From NCBI RefSeq assembly GCF_028649475.1, contig NZ_JAQSIP010000004.1:248001-312000 (forward strand): a stretch of 64,000 nt of DNA, written 5' to 3'. The stretch comes from Curvibacter cyanobacteriorum. GTDB lineage: Bacteria > Pseudomonadota > Gammaproteobacteria > Burkholderiales > Burkholderiaceae_C. The notes beneath the pieces were generated by a model, which ran no database searches, had not been told where the DNA came from, and saw only the letters and a list, made by a program, of their open reading frames with translations. Below are positions 43,465-52,355 of the stretch, in pieces. Numbering within the stretch: position 1 is the stretch's first letter; each line of letters starts with the position of its first letter. A program made the position numbers and the translations under genes.

Positions 43465-44484
43465 TCAGATCCGCTGTTCTTGCACCGCGTGGCAGGCCAC
43501 CCACTGGCCTTCGCCCACGGCATTGAGGGCTGGACGCTCCGTCTTGCAGCGTTCGTTGGCATGGGGGCAGCGCGGGTGGAAGGTGCAGCCGCCGGGTGGG
43601 TTCAGGGGGTTGGGCACTTCGCCTTGCACGGGGGTGCGGGCCCGGCCGGTTTGGCGCATCTCGGGGATGGCGTCCAGCAGCATGCGGGTGTAGGGGTGCT
43701 TGGGGGCTGCAAACAGGGTGTTCTTGTCCGCGCGCTCCACCAGGCGACCCAGGTACATCACACCCACTTCATCGCTGACGTGGCGCACCACCGCGAGGTT
43801 GTGCGAGATGAACAGGTAGGTCAGACCGCGCTCGCGCTGCAGGTCTTTCATGATGTTGAGCACCTGGGCCTGCACGCTGACGTCCAGGGCCGAGGTGGGT
43901 TCATCGCAGACCAGGAACTCGGGTTCGGTGGCCAGGGCACGCGCGATCGAGATGCGCTGGCGCTGTCCTCCCGAGAACTGGTGGGGGTACTTGGGCATGT
44001 CCAGCGGGCTCAGACCCACCGACTTCAGCAAGGCGCCCACGCGTTCGCGCAGTTCAGCCTTGTCGGTGATCAGCCCATGCTCGCGCAACGGTTCGCCAAT
44101 GATGTCCTCCACGATCCAGCGCGGGTTCAGGCTCGCGTAGGGGTCCTGGAAAATCATCTGGATGCGGCGGCGCAGCGCGCGGCCTTGGGGCTTTTTGAAC
44201 TCGGCGTGGGCGTCCTGGCCGTCAAAGGTCAGGTGACCGCGCGTGGGCTCGTACAGGCCCACCAGCAGACGGGCCACGGTGCTTTTGCCACAGCCCGACT
44301 CCCCCACCAGGGCCAGCGTGCGGCCCTTGCGGATGTCAAAGCTGACGCCGTCCACGGCGTTCAGGGTTTGGCGGGGCTTGCCCTCGAGCACGCGGTTGAG
44401 CCAGGGGGCGGAGACGTCAAAGGTCTTGGCCAGGTCGTGGGCCTGGACGAGGGGGGCGTCTTGGGGCGTCATGGGGGTGCTCAT
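43465..44484 (-). CDS. dppF: Peptide/nickel-type ABC transporter ATPase (DppF)
   Basis: The second ATPase of a five-part peptide-family importer, 339 aa. It has Walker A GESGCGKST, the Q-loop FQDPYASLNPRW, signature [15 protein letters not shown] and Walker B FLVCDEPTSALD. The C-terminal oligopeptide extension with a cysteine cluster is present (CTFHPRCPHANERC), as in Dpp/Opp ATPases that carry an iron-sulfur cluster. It overlaps dppD by four bases and is last in the operon. Dpp names are used by similarity; the substrate is not known. Confidence 0.93.
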   Translation of the reverse strand: MSTPMTPQDAPLVQAHDLAKTFDVSAPWLNRVLEGKPRQTLNAVDGVSFDIRKGRTLALVGESGCGKSTVARLLVGLYEPTRGHLTFDGQDAHAEFKKPQGRALRRRIQMIFQDPYASLNPRWIVEDIIGEPLREHGLITDKAELRERVGALLKSVGLSPLDMPKYPHQFSGGQRQRISIARALATEPEFLVCDEPTSALDVSVQAQVLNIMKDLQRERGLTYLFISHNLAVVRHVSDEVGVMYLGRLVERADKNTLFAAPKHPYTRMLLDAIPEMRQTGRARTPVQGEVPNPLNPPGGCTFHPRCPHANERCKTERPALNAVGEGQWVACHAVQEQRI

Positions 44485-45464
44485 GCGGTGGCTTCGGTGC
44501 GGGGCTGGCCGTCGTGCAGCCAGCAGGCGGACAGGGTCTGTCCGGTGGTCATCAGTTCGGGCCGGTCGCGGCGGCAGCGGTCATGGGCTTGGGGGCAGCG
44601 TGGGTTGAAGGCACAACCGGTCGGGATGGCATTCAGGCGGGGCATGGCGCCATCGATCTGATTGAGCCGTTCGCGGTCCAGCGCCATGTCGGGGATGGAG
44701 GCCATCAACCCGGCGGTGTAGGGGTGATTGGGGTGGTTGATGACCTCGTGCACCGGGCCCATTTCGACGATGCGGCCAGCGTACATCACGGCCACGCGGT
44801 CGCAGGTTTCGGCGATCACGCCCATGTCGTGGGTGATCAGCATCACGGCGGCGCCGCGTTCGTGGCAGATGGTCTTCAACAGGGTGATGATCTGGGCCTG
44901 GATCGACACGTCGAGCGCCGTGGTGGGCTCATCGGCGACGATCAGTTGCGGCTGGGCGGCCAGCGCCAGGGCAATCACCACGCGTTGGCGCATGCCGCCG
45001 CTGAACTGGTGCGGGTAGTGGTCAACCCGCTGTTCGGCGGCCGGGATGCCGGTGTCCTTGAGCAGGTCGATGGCCCGGGCGCGGGCATCGGCCTGGCTCA
45101 GCGGCAGGTGGGCCTGGATGGTTTCGATCAGTTGCTGGCCCACGGTGTAGAGCGGGTTCAGCGAGGTCAGCGGGTCCTGGAAGATGGCGCCAATGCGGCG
45201 CCCGCGGATGCTGCGCATCTGCTCGAAATTGAGCTGGTCGATGCGTTGACCCTGCAACACGATCTCGCCCGAGGCGATGCGCCCCGGGGGTTCCAGCAGG
45301 CCGATGATCGAGGCGCCGGTCAGGGACTTGCCTGCACCGGATTCGCCGACCACCCCCAGGATTTCACCTGGTGCGATCTGAAACGAAATGCCATCCAGGG
45401 CACGCAGCGTGCCGCGGCGGCCGGGAAACTCGACCACCAGATTGTTGACTTCTAAAAGACTCAT
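44481..45464 (-). CDS. dppD: Peptide/nickel-type ABC transporter ATPase (DppD)
   Basis: The first ATPase of the importer, 327 aa: Walker A GESGAGKSLTG, Q-loop FQDPLTSLNPLY, signature FSGGMRQRVVIALAL, Walker B LIVADEPTTALD, and the C-terminal cluster CAFNPRCPQAHDRC. It forms a heterodimer with DppF. It lies 19 bases after dppC. Confidence 0.93.
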   Translation of the reverse strand: MSLLEVNNLVVEFPGRRGTLRALDGISFQIAPGEILGVVGESGAGKSLTGASIIGLLEPPGRIASGEIVLQGQRIDQLNFEQMRSIRGRRIGAIFQDPLTSLNPLYTVGQQLIETIQAHLPLSQADARARAIDLLKDTGIPAAEQRVDHYPHQFSGGMRQRVVIALALAAQPQLIVADEPTTALDVSIQAQIITLLKTICHERGAAVMLITHDMGVIAETCDRVAVMYAGRIVEMGPVHEVINHPNHPYTAGLMASIPDMALDRERLNQIDGAMPRLNAIPTGCAFNPRCPQAHDRCRRDRPELMTTGQTLSACWLHDGQPRTEATA

Positions 45465-45483
45465 TCCATGTCACCTTGCTGTC

Positions 45484-46395
45484 TTAACGCAGGCGCGGGT
45501 TCAGGGCATCGCGCAGCCAGTCGCCCAGCAGGTTCACGCTCAGGGCGATCAACACCAGCATCAGGCCGGGGAAGACGGTGATCCACCACTCGCCGGAGAA
45601 CAGGTAGTCGTTGCCGACGCGGATCAGGGTGCCCAGGGAGGGCGATGTGGGCGGTGCCCCAACCCCCAGGAAGGACAGCGTCGCTTCGGTGATGATGGCG
45701 GTGGCGACCTGGATGGTGGCCAACACCAGCACCGGGCCCAGCACATTGGGCATCACATGGCGCACCATGATGCGCCACGGCGACACGCCGGTCACCCGGG
45801 CGGCCTGCACGTATTCCTTGTTGCGTTCGACCAGGGTCGAGCCGCGCACGGTGCGCGCGTACTGCACCCAGCCGGTGAGCGAAATGGAGATGATCAGCAC
45901 GCCAAAGGCGAGTGATTCATGGGCGTTCGGGAACAAGGCCCGGCCTACGCCGGCGATCAGCAGCGCGATCAGGATCGGGGGAAATGACAGCATGACGTCG
46001 CACAGGCGCATCAGCACCGCGTCGATCCAGCCCCCCCGGAAGCCCGAGATCAGGCCCAGGGTGACCCCCACCAGCATGGACAGCAACACCGACGCCAAGC
46101 CGACCACCAGCGAGATGCGGGCGCCATACATCACGGCCGACAGGATGTCGCGGCCCTGGTCATCGGTGCCCAGCAGGTACTTGCGGGAGCCCAGCTCGGT
46201 CCAGGCTGGCGGCAGCCGGGCATCGCTGAGTTCCAGGGCGCTGAGGTCGAAGGGGTTGTGCGGCGCTACCCAGCCCGCAAACGCGGCGCAGAAGATGCAG
46301 ACAAAGGCGATCAAGGCCGCCAGCATGGCCACCGGGGAGGTCCGGAAGCTGTAGCCGACGTCGCTGTCAAGCCAGCGGGCCAGTGGATTTTTCAT
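45484..46395 (-). CDS. dppC: Peptide-type ABC transporter permease (DppC)
   Basis: One of two membrane subunits, 303 aa from the ATG at 46395; a GTG six bases upstream is also possible and the ribosome site is poor for both. An N-terminal helix with the OppC-N motif (FAGWVAPHNPFDLSALE) is followed by the LLGTDDQGRDILS motif, the EAA loop VQAARVTGVSPWRIMVRHVMPN (in two parts) and helices characteristic of BPD_transp_1. Confidence 0.94.
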   Translation of the reverse strand: MKNPLARWLDSDVGYSFRTSPVAMLAALIAFVCIFCAAFAGWVAPHNPFDLSALELSDARLPPAWTELGSRKYLLGTDDQGRDILSAVMYGARISLVVGLASVLLSMLVGVTLGLISGFRGGWIDAVLMRLCDVMLSFPPILIALLIAGVGRALFPNAHESLAFGVLIISISLTGWVQYARTVRGSTLVERNKEYVQAARVTGVSPWRIMVRHVMPNVLGPVLVLATIQVATAIITEATLSFLGVGAPPTSPSLGTLIRVGNDYLFSGEWWITVFPGLMLVLIALSVNLLGDWLRDALNPRLR

Positions 46396-46459
46396 GGTCA
46401 CAAAAGAGAAGGGCCGGACCTGGTTTCAGGCCCGGCGGGAGGCATGGGCACGCGGCCAA

Positions 46460-48040
46460 TTACTTGGTGATGCTCATCCACTTGAAGGGCATGGAGTTGT
46501 CGGCCAGCTGCACCAGCTGCACCTTCTTGCTCACGCCCCAGGCCAGCGATTGCTGGTGCAGCGGGATGTGGCCGATGTCGGCGGCGTGCAGTTCAAAGGC
46601 TTCGCGGATCATGCCGTTGCGTTTGGTCTTGTCGGTCTCCGCCTGGACCTTCTTGGTCAGCTCGTCGACCTTCGGGTTGCAGTAGGAACCCAGGTTGAAC
46701 TGGCCGGCCCCCTTGTCGTCCACGCAGGCCATCAAGGCATTCAGGGCGTTGTGTGCGTCGTAGGTCGACGGCGTCCAGCCCAGCATGTAGAAGCCCGTGT
46801 CGCGGCGCAGGATCTTCGGGAAGTAGGTGCCCTTGGTCTCGGCCTGCAGGTTGATCTTGACGTTGATGCGGGCCAAGTTGGCGGCCACCGCCTGACAGAT
46901 GCGGGCGTCGTTCACATAACGGTCGTTGGGGCAGTTCATGGCCACTTCAAAACCGTTCGGGTAGCCCGCGTCGGCCAGCAGCTTCTTGGCGGCTTCGACG
47001 TCGTAGGGCAGGCGTTTCATGTCGGCCTGGAAGCCATTGATGCCGGGGCCCACCAGCAGGGCCGACGGGTTGGACGCGCCGCGCATGACGGTCTTCTTGA
47101 TGCCTTCGATGTCGATGGCCTGGTAGAAGGCCTGACGCACGCGCTTGTCCTTGAAGGGGTTCTTGCCCTTGACGCTGGAGTACAGCAGCTCGTCACGCTT
47201 CTGGTCCATGCCCAGGAAGATGGTGCGCAGTTCCGGGCCGGTGATGGCGCGGGTGTTCGGGTTGCTGTTGACGCGCTCGATGTCTTGCACCGGCACGGGC
47301 TCCATCACGTCGATCTCACCCGACAGCAGGGCAGCCACGCGGGTCGCATCGTTGCCGATCGGGGTGTAGATCACGTCCGTGGCATTGCTCTCGATCTTGC
47401 CCCAGTAGTTGCCATTGCGCGTGAAGGCGGTGCGCACGTTCGGCTGGCGTTCACGCAGGCGCCACGGGCCTGTGCCGTTGGCGCGGAACGAGGCGGCGTT
47501 CTCGATGCCCTTGCGGCGGTCCACCGGGCCGGTGGCCTGGTTGGTCTCACACCACTTCTTGCTCATCATGTAGACCAGCGATACCACGTCGGGCAGGATG
47601 GGGAAGGGGGTCTTGGTTTCGATCTCGACAGTGTGGTCGTTGATCTTGCGCACTTCCTTGAAGTCGTTGGTGTAGCTCTTCATGTCCGAGCCGTCGACTT
47701 GCGTGCGGGCAAAAGAAAACACCACGTCGTCGGCCGTGAACGGGGTGCCATCGTGGAACTGCACGCCTTTGCGCAGCTCAAAACGCCACACCGTGGGCGA
47801 GGTCTGCTTCCAGGAGGTGGCCAGCATCGGGGCCAGGCTCAGGTCCTTGTTGCGGCCCACCAGCGGCTCGTAGACGTTGCCCGTCACGCTGAGTTGCAGC
47901 GACTCGTTGAGCGAGTGGGGGTCCATGGACAAGGCATCACCCTGGTTGGCCACGCGGATGGTGACGGTCTGCGCGGCAACGCCGCTGGCACCCAGCGCCA
48001 GTGCGGCGGCCAGGGACAGGACTTGGAGGTTGAATTTCAT
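46460..48040 (-). CDS. dppA: Peptide-type ABC transporter substrate-binding protein (DppA)
   Basis: The periplasmic binding protein, 526 aa, from the ATG at 48040 with GAGGAG upstream. The signal peptide is MKFNLQVLSLAAALALGASG ending VAA. SBP_bac_5 family features are ALSMDPHSLNES, LRKGVQFHDGTPFTADDVVF and the Tyr/Trp-rich cleft near YMLGWTPSTYDAHNALNALM. The neighbouring amidohydrolase suggests that the ligand may be an N-acyl or amide-linked amino acid rather than a plain dipeptide. Confidence 0.94.
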   Translation of the reverse strand: MKFNLQVLSLAAALALGASGVAAQTVTIRVANQGDALSMDPHSLNESLQLSVTGNVYEPLVGRNKDLSLAPMLATSWKQTSPTVWRFELRKGVQFHDGTPFTADDVVFSFARTQVDGSDMKSYTNDFKEVRKINDHTVEIETKTPFPILPDVVSLVYMMSKKWCETNQATGPVDRRKGIENAASFRANGTGPWRLRERQPNVRTAFTRNGNYWGKIESNATDVIYTPIGNDATRVAALLSGEIDVMEPVPVQDIERVNSNPNTRAITGPELRTIFLGMDQKRDELLYSSVKGKNPFKDKRVRQAFYQAIDIEGIKKTVMRGASNPSALLVGPGINGFQADMKRLPYDVEAAKKLLADAGYPNGFEVAMNCPNDRYVNDARICQAVAANLARINVKINLQAETKGTYFPKILRRDTGFYMLGWTPSTYDAHNALNALMACVDDKGAGQFNLGSYCNPKVDELTKKVQAETDKTKRNGMIREAFELHAADIGHIPLHQQSLAWGVSKKVQLVQLADNSMPFKWMSITK

Positions 48041-48075
48041 GGAAGGCTCCTCGGATAAAGACAAAGACTGAAACC

Positions 48076-49317
48076 TCAGTCGGCTTGGCGGGGTTCGAGT
48101 GGCAGACCCTGCTCGATCAGCCCGGCGTGCAGCGCCGAGCCCAAGGGCAGGATGTCGTCATTGAAGTCGTAGCGGTTGTTGTGCAGGTAAGCGCTGCTGT
48201 GTTGCGTGCCTTGGCCGATGCGCATGTAGGCGCCCGGTTTGACTTGCAGCATGAAGGAGAAGTCTTCGGCGCCCATGCTCGGTTCGAGGTCGCGCACCAC
48301 GCGGTCCTTGCCCACCAGGTGCTGGGCCACGTCGCCGGCAAAGCGGGCTTCGGCCGAGGTGTTGATGGTGGCCGGGTAGATGCGCTCGTAGTTCACTTTG
48401 GCCGTGGCACCGAAGCCCAGCGCGATCGCACTGCACAGCTCGTTGAGGCGGCGTTCCACCAGGTCTTGCACTTCGGGGTTGAAGGTGCGCACCGTGCCCA
48501 CCAGCGTGGCAGAACCCGGGATCACGCTCATGGCGCCGAGGTCGCCCGCCTGCATGGCGCAGATGCTGATGGCCGCGCTGTCGATGCCGCGCACATTGCG
48601 CGAGACGATGCTTTGCAAGGCCGTGATGATGTGGGCCGACACCAACACCGGGTCGATCGTCTGGTAGGCGTGGGCCCCGTGGCCACCCCGGCCGGTGATT
48701 TCGATGGTGACGCGGTCGGCTGCCGCCATCATGGGGCCGGGGTTGATGCCGATCATGCCCGGCGCCATGCCAGGCCAGTTGTGCATGCCGTACACCGACT
48801 CGACCGGGAAGCGATCGAACAGGCCGTCGTTGATCATGGCCTTGGCGCCCGCGTGGCCTTCTTCGCCGGGCTGGAAGATCAGCACGGCGCTGCCGTTGAA
48901 GCGCCGCGTTTCGGCCAGGTAGCGGGCTGCACCTATCAGCATGGCGGTGTGGCCGTCGTGGCCGCAGCCGTGCATCAGGCCGTTTTTGGTCGAGCGCCAG
49001 GCGAAATCATTGTGCTCGGCCATGGGCAGGGCGTCCATGTCGGCGCGCAGGCCGATGAGGCGGCCGCTGTCGCGACGTTGGCCGTGGATCACCGCCACCA
49101 AACCGGTCTTGCCCAGGCCTTCGTGGACCTCGTCAACGCCACACAGCTTGAGCGCTTCGCGCACCCGGCCCCCGGTGTAGACCTCTTCAAAGCCCAGTTC
49201 GGGGTGGGCATGGAGGTCGCGCCGGAAGGCGGTCAGTTCCGGGTGAAAGCGCGCAATGTGCTCGAAGGCGCGGCCCGTGGCGCGCAGGCGCACCGGGGTG
49301 TTCTGGTCACCGTACAT
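48076..49317 (-). CDS. M20 family amidohydrolase (hippurate hydrolase/aminoacylase type)
   Basis: A cytoplasmic metallo-amidohydrolase, 413 aa, that removes acyl groups from N-acyl amino acids or cleaves similar amides. The ATG at 49317 follows the dppB stop by one base (TGA-G-ATG). Metal-binding blocks are GLRADMDALPM, HGCGHDGHTAML, FQPGEEGHAGA with the catalytic Glu, and the dimerisation domain with GRGGHGAHAYQTIDP. It sits inside the importer operon between dppB and dppA, so it most likely processes what the transporter brings in. Confidence 0.93.
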   Translation of the reverse strand: MYGDQNTPVRLRATGRAFEHIARFHPELTAFRRDLHAHPELGFEEVYTGGRVREALKLCGVDEVHEGLGKTGLVAVIHGQRRDSGRLIGLRADMDALPMAEHNDFAWRSTKNGLMHGCGHDGHTAMLIGAARYLAETRRFNGSAVLIFQPGEEGHAGAKAMINDGLFDRFPVESVYGMHNWPGMAPGMIGINPGPMMAAADRVTIEITGRGGHGAHAYQTIDPVLVSAHIITALQSIVSRNVRGIDSAAISICAMQAGDLGAMSVIPGSATLVGTVRTFNPEVQDLVERRLNELCSAIALGFGATAKVNYERIYPATINTSAEARFAGDVAQHLVGKDRVVRDLEPSMGAEDFSFMLQVKPGAYMRIGQGTQHSSAYLHNNRYDFNDDILPLGSALHAGLIEQGLPLEPRQAD

Positions 49318-49318
49318 C

Positions 49319-50299
49319 TCAGTGCCCCCCCGACTTGCCCGTGCGCAGGCGCGGGTCCACCACAAAGTACAGCAGGTCCACCACCAGGTTGATGACCACG
49401 AAGATCAGCGCAATCAGGCACAGGTAAGCGGCCATCACCGGGATGTCGGCAAAGGTCACGGCCTGGATGAACAGCAGGCCCATGCCCGGCCACTGGAACA
49501 CGGTCTCGGTGATGATCGAGAACGCGATCAGCGAACCCAGTTGCAGGCCGGTGATGGTGATCACCGGCACCAGGGTGTTCTTGAGGGCGTGGCCAAAGTG
49601 GATGGCCCGGTTGGACAGGCCGCGGGCGCGCGCAAACTTGATGTAGTCGGTGCGCAGCACCTCGAGCATTTCGGCGCGCACCAGGCGCATGATCAGGGTC
49701 AGCTGGAAGATGGCCAGGGTGATGGCGGGCAGCACGATGTGGTGCCAGCCGTCGGCCCGCAGCAGGCCGGTGCTCCACCAGCCGATCTGCACCACCTCGC
49801 CGCGACCAAAGCTGGGGAACCAGCCCAGGCCCACCGAGAAACCCAGGATCAGCAAGATGCCGATCAGGAAGGTGGGCAGGGACACCCCAAGCAGGGACAC
49901 GGTCATCAGCAACTGGCTGCCAAAGCTGCCGCGGCGCAGGGCCGCGTACACGCCCATCGGCACGCCGATCAGCAGGGCCAGCAGGGCGGCCACCAGGGCC
50001 AGTTCGAGGGTGGCGGGGAAGCGCTCGCCAATCAGGCGCGACACCTTGGCCCCTTGGCGCAGGCTGAGGCCGAACTCGCCTTGCGCGGCATTGAGCAGGA
50101 AGTGCCAGAACTGCACCACAAACGATTGATCCAGCCCCAGCGCTGTGCGCAATTCACGAATCTGCTCGGGGGTCGCGTCCTGGCCCAGCAAGAAGACCAC
50201 GGGATCGCCCACGAACTGGAACAGCATGAAGGCAATCAGGGCCACGGTGATCATCACCAGCACCGCCTGGGCCAGCCGACGCAAAATAAAAGCGAACAT
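49319..50299 (-). CDS. dppB: Peptide-type ABC transporter permease (DppB)
   Basis: The other membrane subunit and first gene of the operon, 326 aa. The start MFAFILRRLAQAVLVMITVA is the usual DppB first helix. It has the motif ELRTALGLDQSFVVQFWHFL, the EAA loop DYIKFARARGLSNRAIHFGH and PGMGLLFIQAVTFADIPVM. The operon order dppB, amidohydrolase, dppA, dppC, dppD, dppF is unusual in placing the enzyme second. A sigma-54 promoter lies 54 bases upstream. Confidence 0.94.
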   Translation of the reverse strand: MFAFILRRLAQAVLVMITVALIAFMLFQFVGDPVVFLLGQDATPEQIRELRTALGLDQSFVVQFWHFLLNAAQGEFGLSLRQGAKVSRLIGERFPATLELALVAALLALLIGVPMGVYAALRRGSFGSQLLMTVSLLGVSLPTFLIGILLILGFSVGLGWFPSFGRGEVVQIGWWSTGLLRADGWHHIVLPAITLAIFQLTLIMRLVRAEMLEVLRTDYIKFARARGLSNRAIHFGHALKNTLVPVITITGLQLGSLIAFSIITETVFQWPGMGLLFIQAVTFADIPVMAAYLCLIALIFVVINLVVDLLYFVVDPRLRTGKSGGH

Positions 50300-50352
50300 C
50301 AGTGTGTGTGAATGCTATGCATACAAGAAGTAACTCAGTCGATGCTAGCAGA

Positions 50353-50367
50353 GCAATTCCTGTGCCG
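50353..50367 (-). promoter_or_regulatory. Sigma-54 promoter for the peptide importer operon
   Basis: Read leftward, CGGCAC-AGGAA-TTGC matches the -24/-12 consensus TGGCAC-N5-TTGC in all but the first base, with exact spacing. It is 54 bases from the dppB start. This implies control by an enhancer-binding activator, for example in response to nitrogen supply. Confidence 0.65.
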
Positions 50368-50494
50368 GTACAGGGAATCTCATAGCCTGCAAGGGAATTT
50401 GACACGCCTCTGATCTGGTGTAGAAAAAGATGGAGTGTTCCCTGAATGAAGGGGGGCAAGCGGGGCGCCCTGGGGGACAAATACCACCGCTCCG

Positions 50495-50512
50495 CAGTCA
50501 CCGAGGTGACTG
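50495..50512. promoter_or_regulatory. Palindrome upstream of the sigma-54 promoter, candidate enhancer
   Basis: CAGTCACC-GA-GGTGACTG is a perfect inverted repeat centred about 137 bases upstream of the -24 element, a normal distance for an activator site of sigma-54 promoters. Outer arms CACCG and CGGTG (50485-50489 and 50517-50521) extend the symmetry. It is also just past the DUF3047 stop, so it could instead be that gene's 3' hairpin, though no U-run follows. Confidence 0.45.
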
Positions 50513-50548
50513 TGAACGGTGAAGGAGAGCCCCTTTGGCGGTTGAGAT

Positions 50549-51400
50549 TCAGCGTGCGGTGCCGCTGCCCACGCTGCGCAGGGTCACGGGGCCGTACCAG
50601 GCCTGGCTTTGCGACTGGGTGTTGTCGGTGTCGGTCATGATGGCGATGCCAATCAGCGCCCCGGGCGGCTCGCCGTAACAGCGTTCGTAGTCGGCCCGGA
50701 TGTCACGTTCGTAACTCAGCCACTGGCCCAGTCGGCTGGGGCCGGACTCCAGCACGATCTTGCGGATGCGGTCGGTGCGGGGACTGGGCAGCACGGTGTC
50801 GCGCGGCAGGCTGTTGCTCCAGACATACATGATGGTCGCGTAGGGCATTTCCTCGCCGGTCAGTGCGCGGGCCAATTCGGACATCATCGCGTTGCGCGTC
50901 GACAGTTTGCTGCGGTCGCCATCAAAGGCCAGCAGCACGCGCACCGGTGAGTCGTCCATGTCGCGGCGCGTCATATCGGCGTCCGAGATCAAGGCCGGTA
51001 CCTTCCAGGAAAACTGCAACTGGCCCAAGCGTTCAGGCGGAACACGCAGCACTTGGCGGAACAGGCTGGCGGAGGCGTCGGCCTGGGCCAGCAGGGTGTC
51101 ACGGCCATCGAGTCGCTGGTAGCTGAACACGGTCAGCGACTTGCCCGGAAAGCGGTGCGCCTGCCAGGTGGCGGCGGGCTCGCCGATGGGCTGCGAAGCG
51201 CGGGTCCAGGGGCTGGTCTCGGTGGCGACTTGAGGGGCGCTGGCCTCCGGGGTCTGGGTCGGGGACGTGCCGCAGGCGCTCAGGCCCAGCACGCAGGCCA
51301 GGCCCCAGGCGGCGCGCCAGTGCAGGGCCGGGCGAGCAAAAGCCTGGCACCGCGGCGCGGGGGCGGTCGCAGAGAAAGGTGGGGAGGCGGGCTGCACCAC
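50549..51400 (-). CDS. DUF3047 lipoprotein
   Basis: A predicted periplasmic lipoprotein of the DUF3047 family, 283 aa. I chose the GTG at 51400, which has GGAG seven bases upstream and leaves a 42-residue leader before the lipobox LSAC; a GTG at 51469 overlapping the hexR stop (GTGA) is the alternative but would make an overlong leader. The domain shows PPERLGQLQFSWKVPALISD, DDSPVRVLLAFDGDRSKL and MYVWSNSLP. The family's function is unknown. It follows hexR and is probably cotranscribed with zwf-hexR. Confidence 0.82.
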   Translation of the reverse strand: MVQPASPPFSATAPAPRCQAFARPALHWRAAWGLACVLGLSACGTSPTQTPEASAPQVATETSPWTRASQPIGEPAATWQAHRFPGKSLTVFSYQRLDGRDTLLAQADASASLFRQVLRVPPERLGQLQFSWKVPALISDADMTRRDMDDSPVRVLLAFDGDRSKLSTRNAMMSELARALTGEEMPYATIMYVWSNSLPRDTVLPSPRTDRIRKIVLESGPSRLGQWLSYERDIRADYERCYGEPPGALIGIAIMTDTDNTQSQSQAWYGPVTLRSVGSGTAR

Positions 51401-51465
51401 GTCGAAGCTCCACAAGACTGAGGGTGTTGTCAGATGGCGCAGTGTAGTGGCCCGTGCGTCAAACT

Positions 51466-52311
51466 TCACGCATAACGCTTGTTGCGCAAGTTGTTTTTCA
51501 TCTCCTTGAGCAGGGGCTGCAAGGGGCTGCCAATGCGCAACGCGACGCAGGTGGCCACCACGTCGATGATCATCAGGTGCAGCAGGCGCGACACCATGGG
51601 GCTGTAGCGGTCATAGCCCTCGGGGTGGTCGGCGGCCAGGTGGATGTGGCCTGCCGAGGCCAGCGGCGAGCCGCTGGCGGTCAGCACGATGGTGGTGGCG
51701 CCGTTCTTGCGCGCGATGTCGGCGGCATCCATCAGGTCGCGCGTGCGGCCCGAGTTGGAGATGATCACCACGCAGTCGCCCGGCCCCAGCAGCGACGCGC
51801 TCATCACCTGCATGTGGCCGTCGCTGTAGGCGATCGAGGTGATGCCCAGTCGAAAGAACTTGTGCTGTGCATCCTGGGCCACGATGCCCGAGTTGCCCAC
51901 ACCAAAGAACTCGATGCGGCGGCCGGTTTTGTAGGTCGCCGCGATGGCCTCGGCGGCGCGCTCCAGGGCCGTGGTGCTGGCGTCGTTGCGGTACTTCAGA
52001 AAAGCCGCCACCGTGTTGTCGATCACCTTCACCAGCACGTCGCTGGTCTTGTCGTCGGCGTCCACGCTGCGGTGGATGAACGGTACGCCCTCGCTGACAC
52101 TGCCCGCGAGCTTGAGCTTGAAGTCCGACAAACCGTCGTAACCCATGCTGCGGCAAAAGCGCACCACAGTCGGCTTGCTGACGTGGGCGCGGTAAGACAG
52201 CTCGCTGACCGGCAGGTTGGCAAAGGCCCGGGGGTCACTGAGCACCAGTTGGGCCACGCGTTGTTCGGCCGGGGCCAGCGAAGACATGGAGGCTTTGATG
52301 CGGTCGAGCAT
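51466..52311 (-). CDS. hexR: HexR-type regulator of sugar catabolism (RpiR family)
   Basis: A transcription factor with an N-terminal RpiR helix-turn-helix (about residues 1-75, with SYRAHVSKPTVVRFCRSMGY) and a C-terminal SIS sugar-phosphate-binding domain (FFGVGNSGIVAQDAQHKF, IISNSGRTRDLMD), 281 aa. HexR proteins repress Entner-Doudoroff and related genes until 2-keto-3-deoxy-6-phosphogluconate binds. The assignment rests on its being 44 bases downstream of zwf and opposite tal-pgi. Candidate operators lie in the zwf-tal gap. Confidence 0.9.
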   Translation of the reverse strand: MLDRIKASMSSLAPAEQRVAQLVLSDPRAFANLPVSELSYRAHVSKPTVVRFCRSMGYDGLSDFKLKLAGSVSEGVPFIHRSVDADDKTSDVLVKVIDNTVAAFLKYRNDASTTALERAAEAIAATYKTGRRIEFFGVGNSGIVAQDAQHKFFRLGITSIAYSDGHMQVMSASLLGPGDCVVIISNSGRTRDLMDAADIARKNGATTIVLTASGSPLASAGHIHLAADHPEGYDRYSPMVSRLLHLMIIDVVATCVALRIGSPLQPLLKEMKNNLRNKRYA

Positions 52312-52355
52312 GGCAGGCTTTCGAGGGGCGTTGGGCAAAGGGAGGGCAGGCGGGG

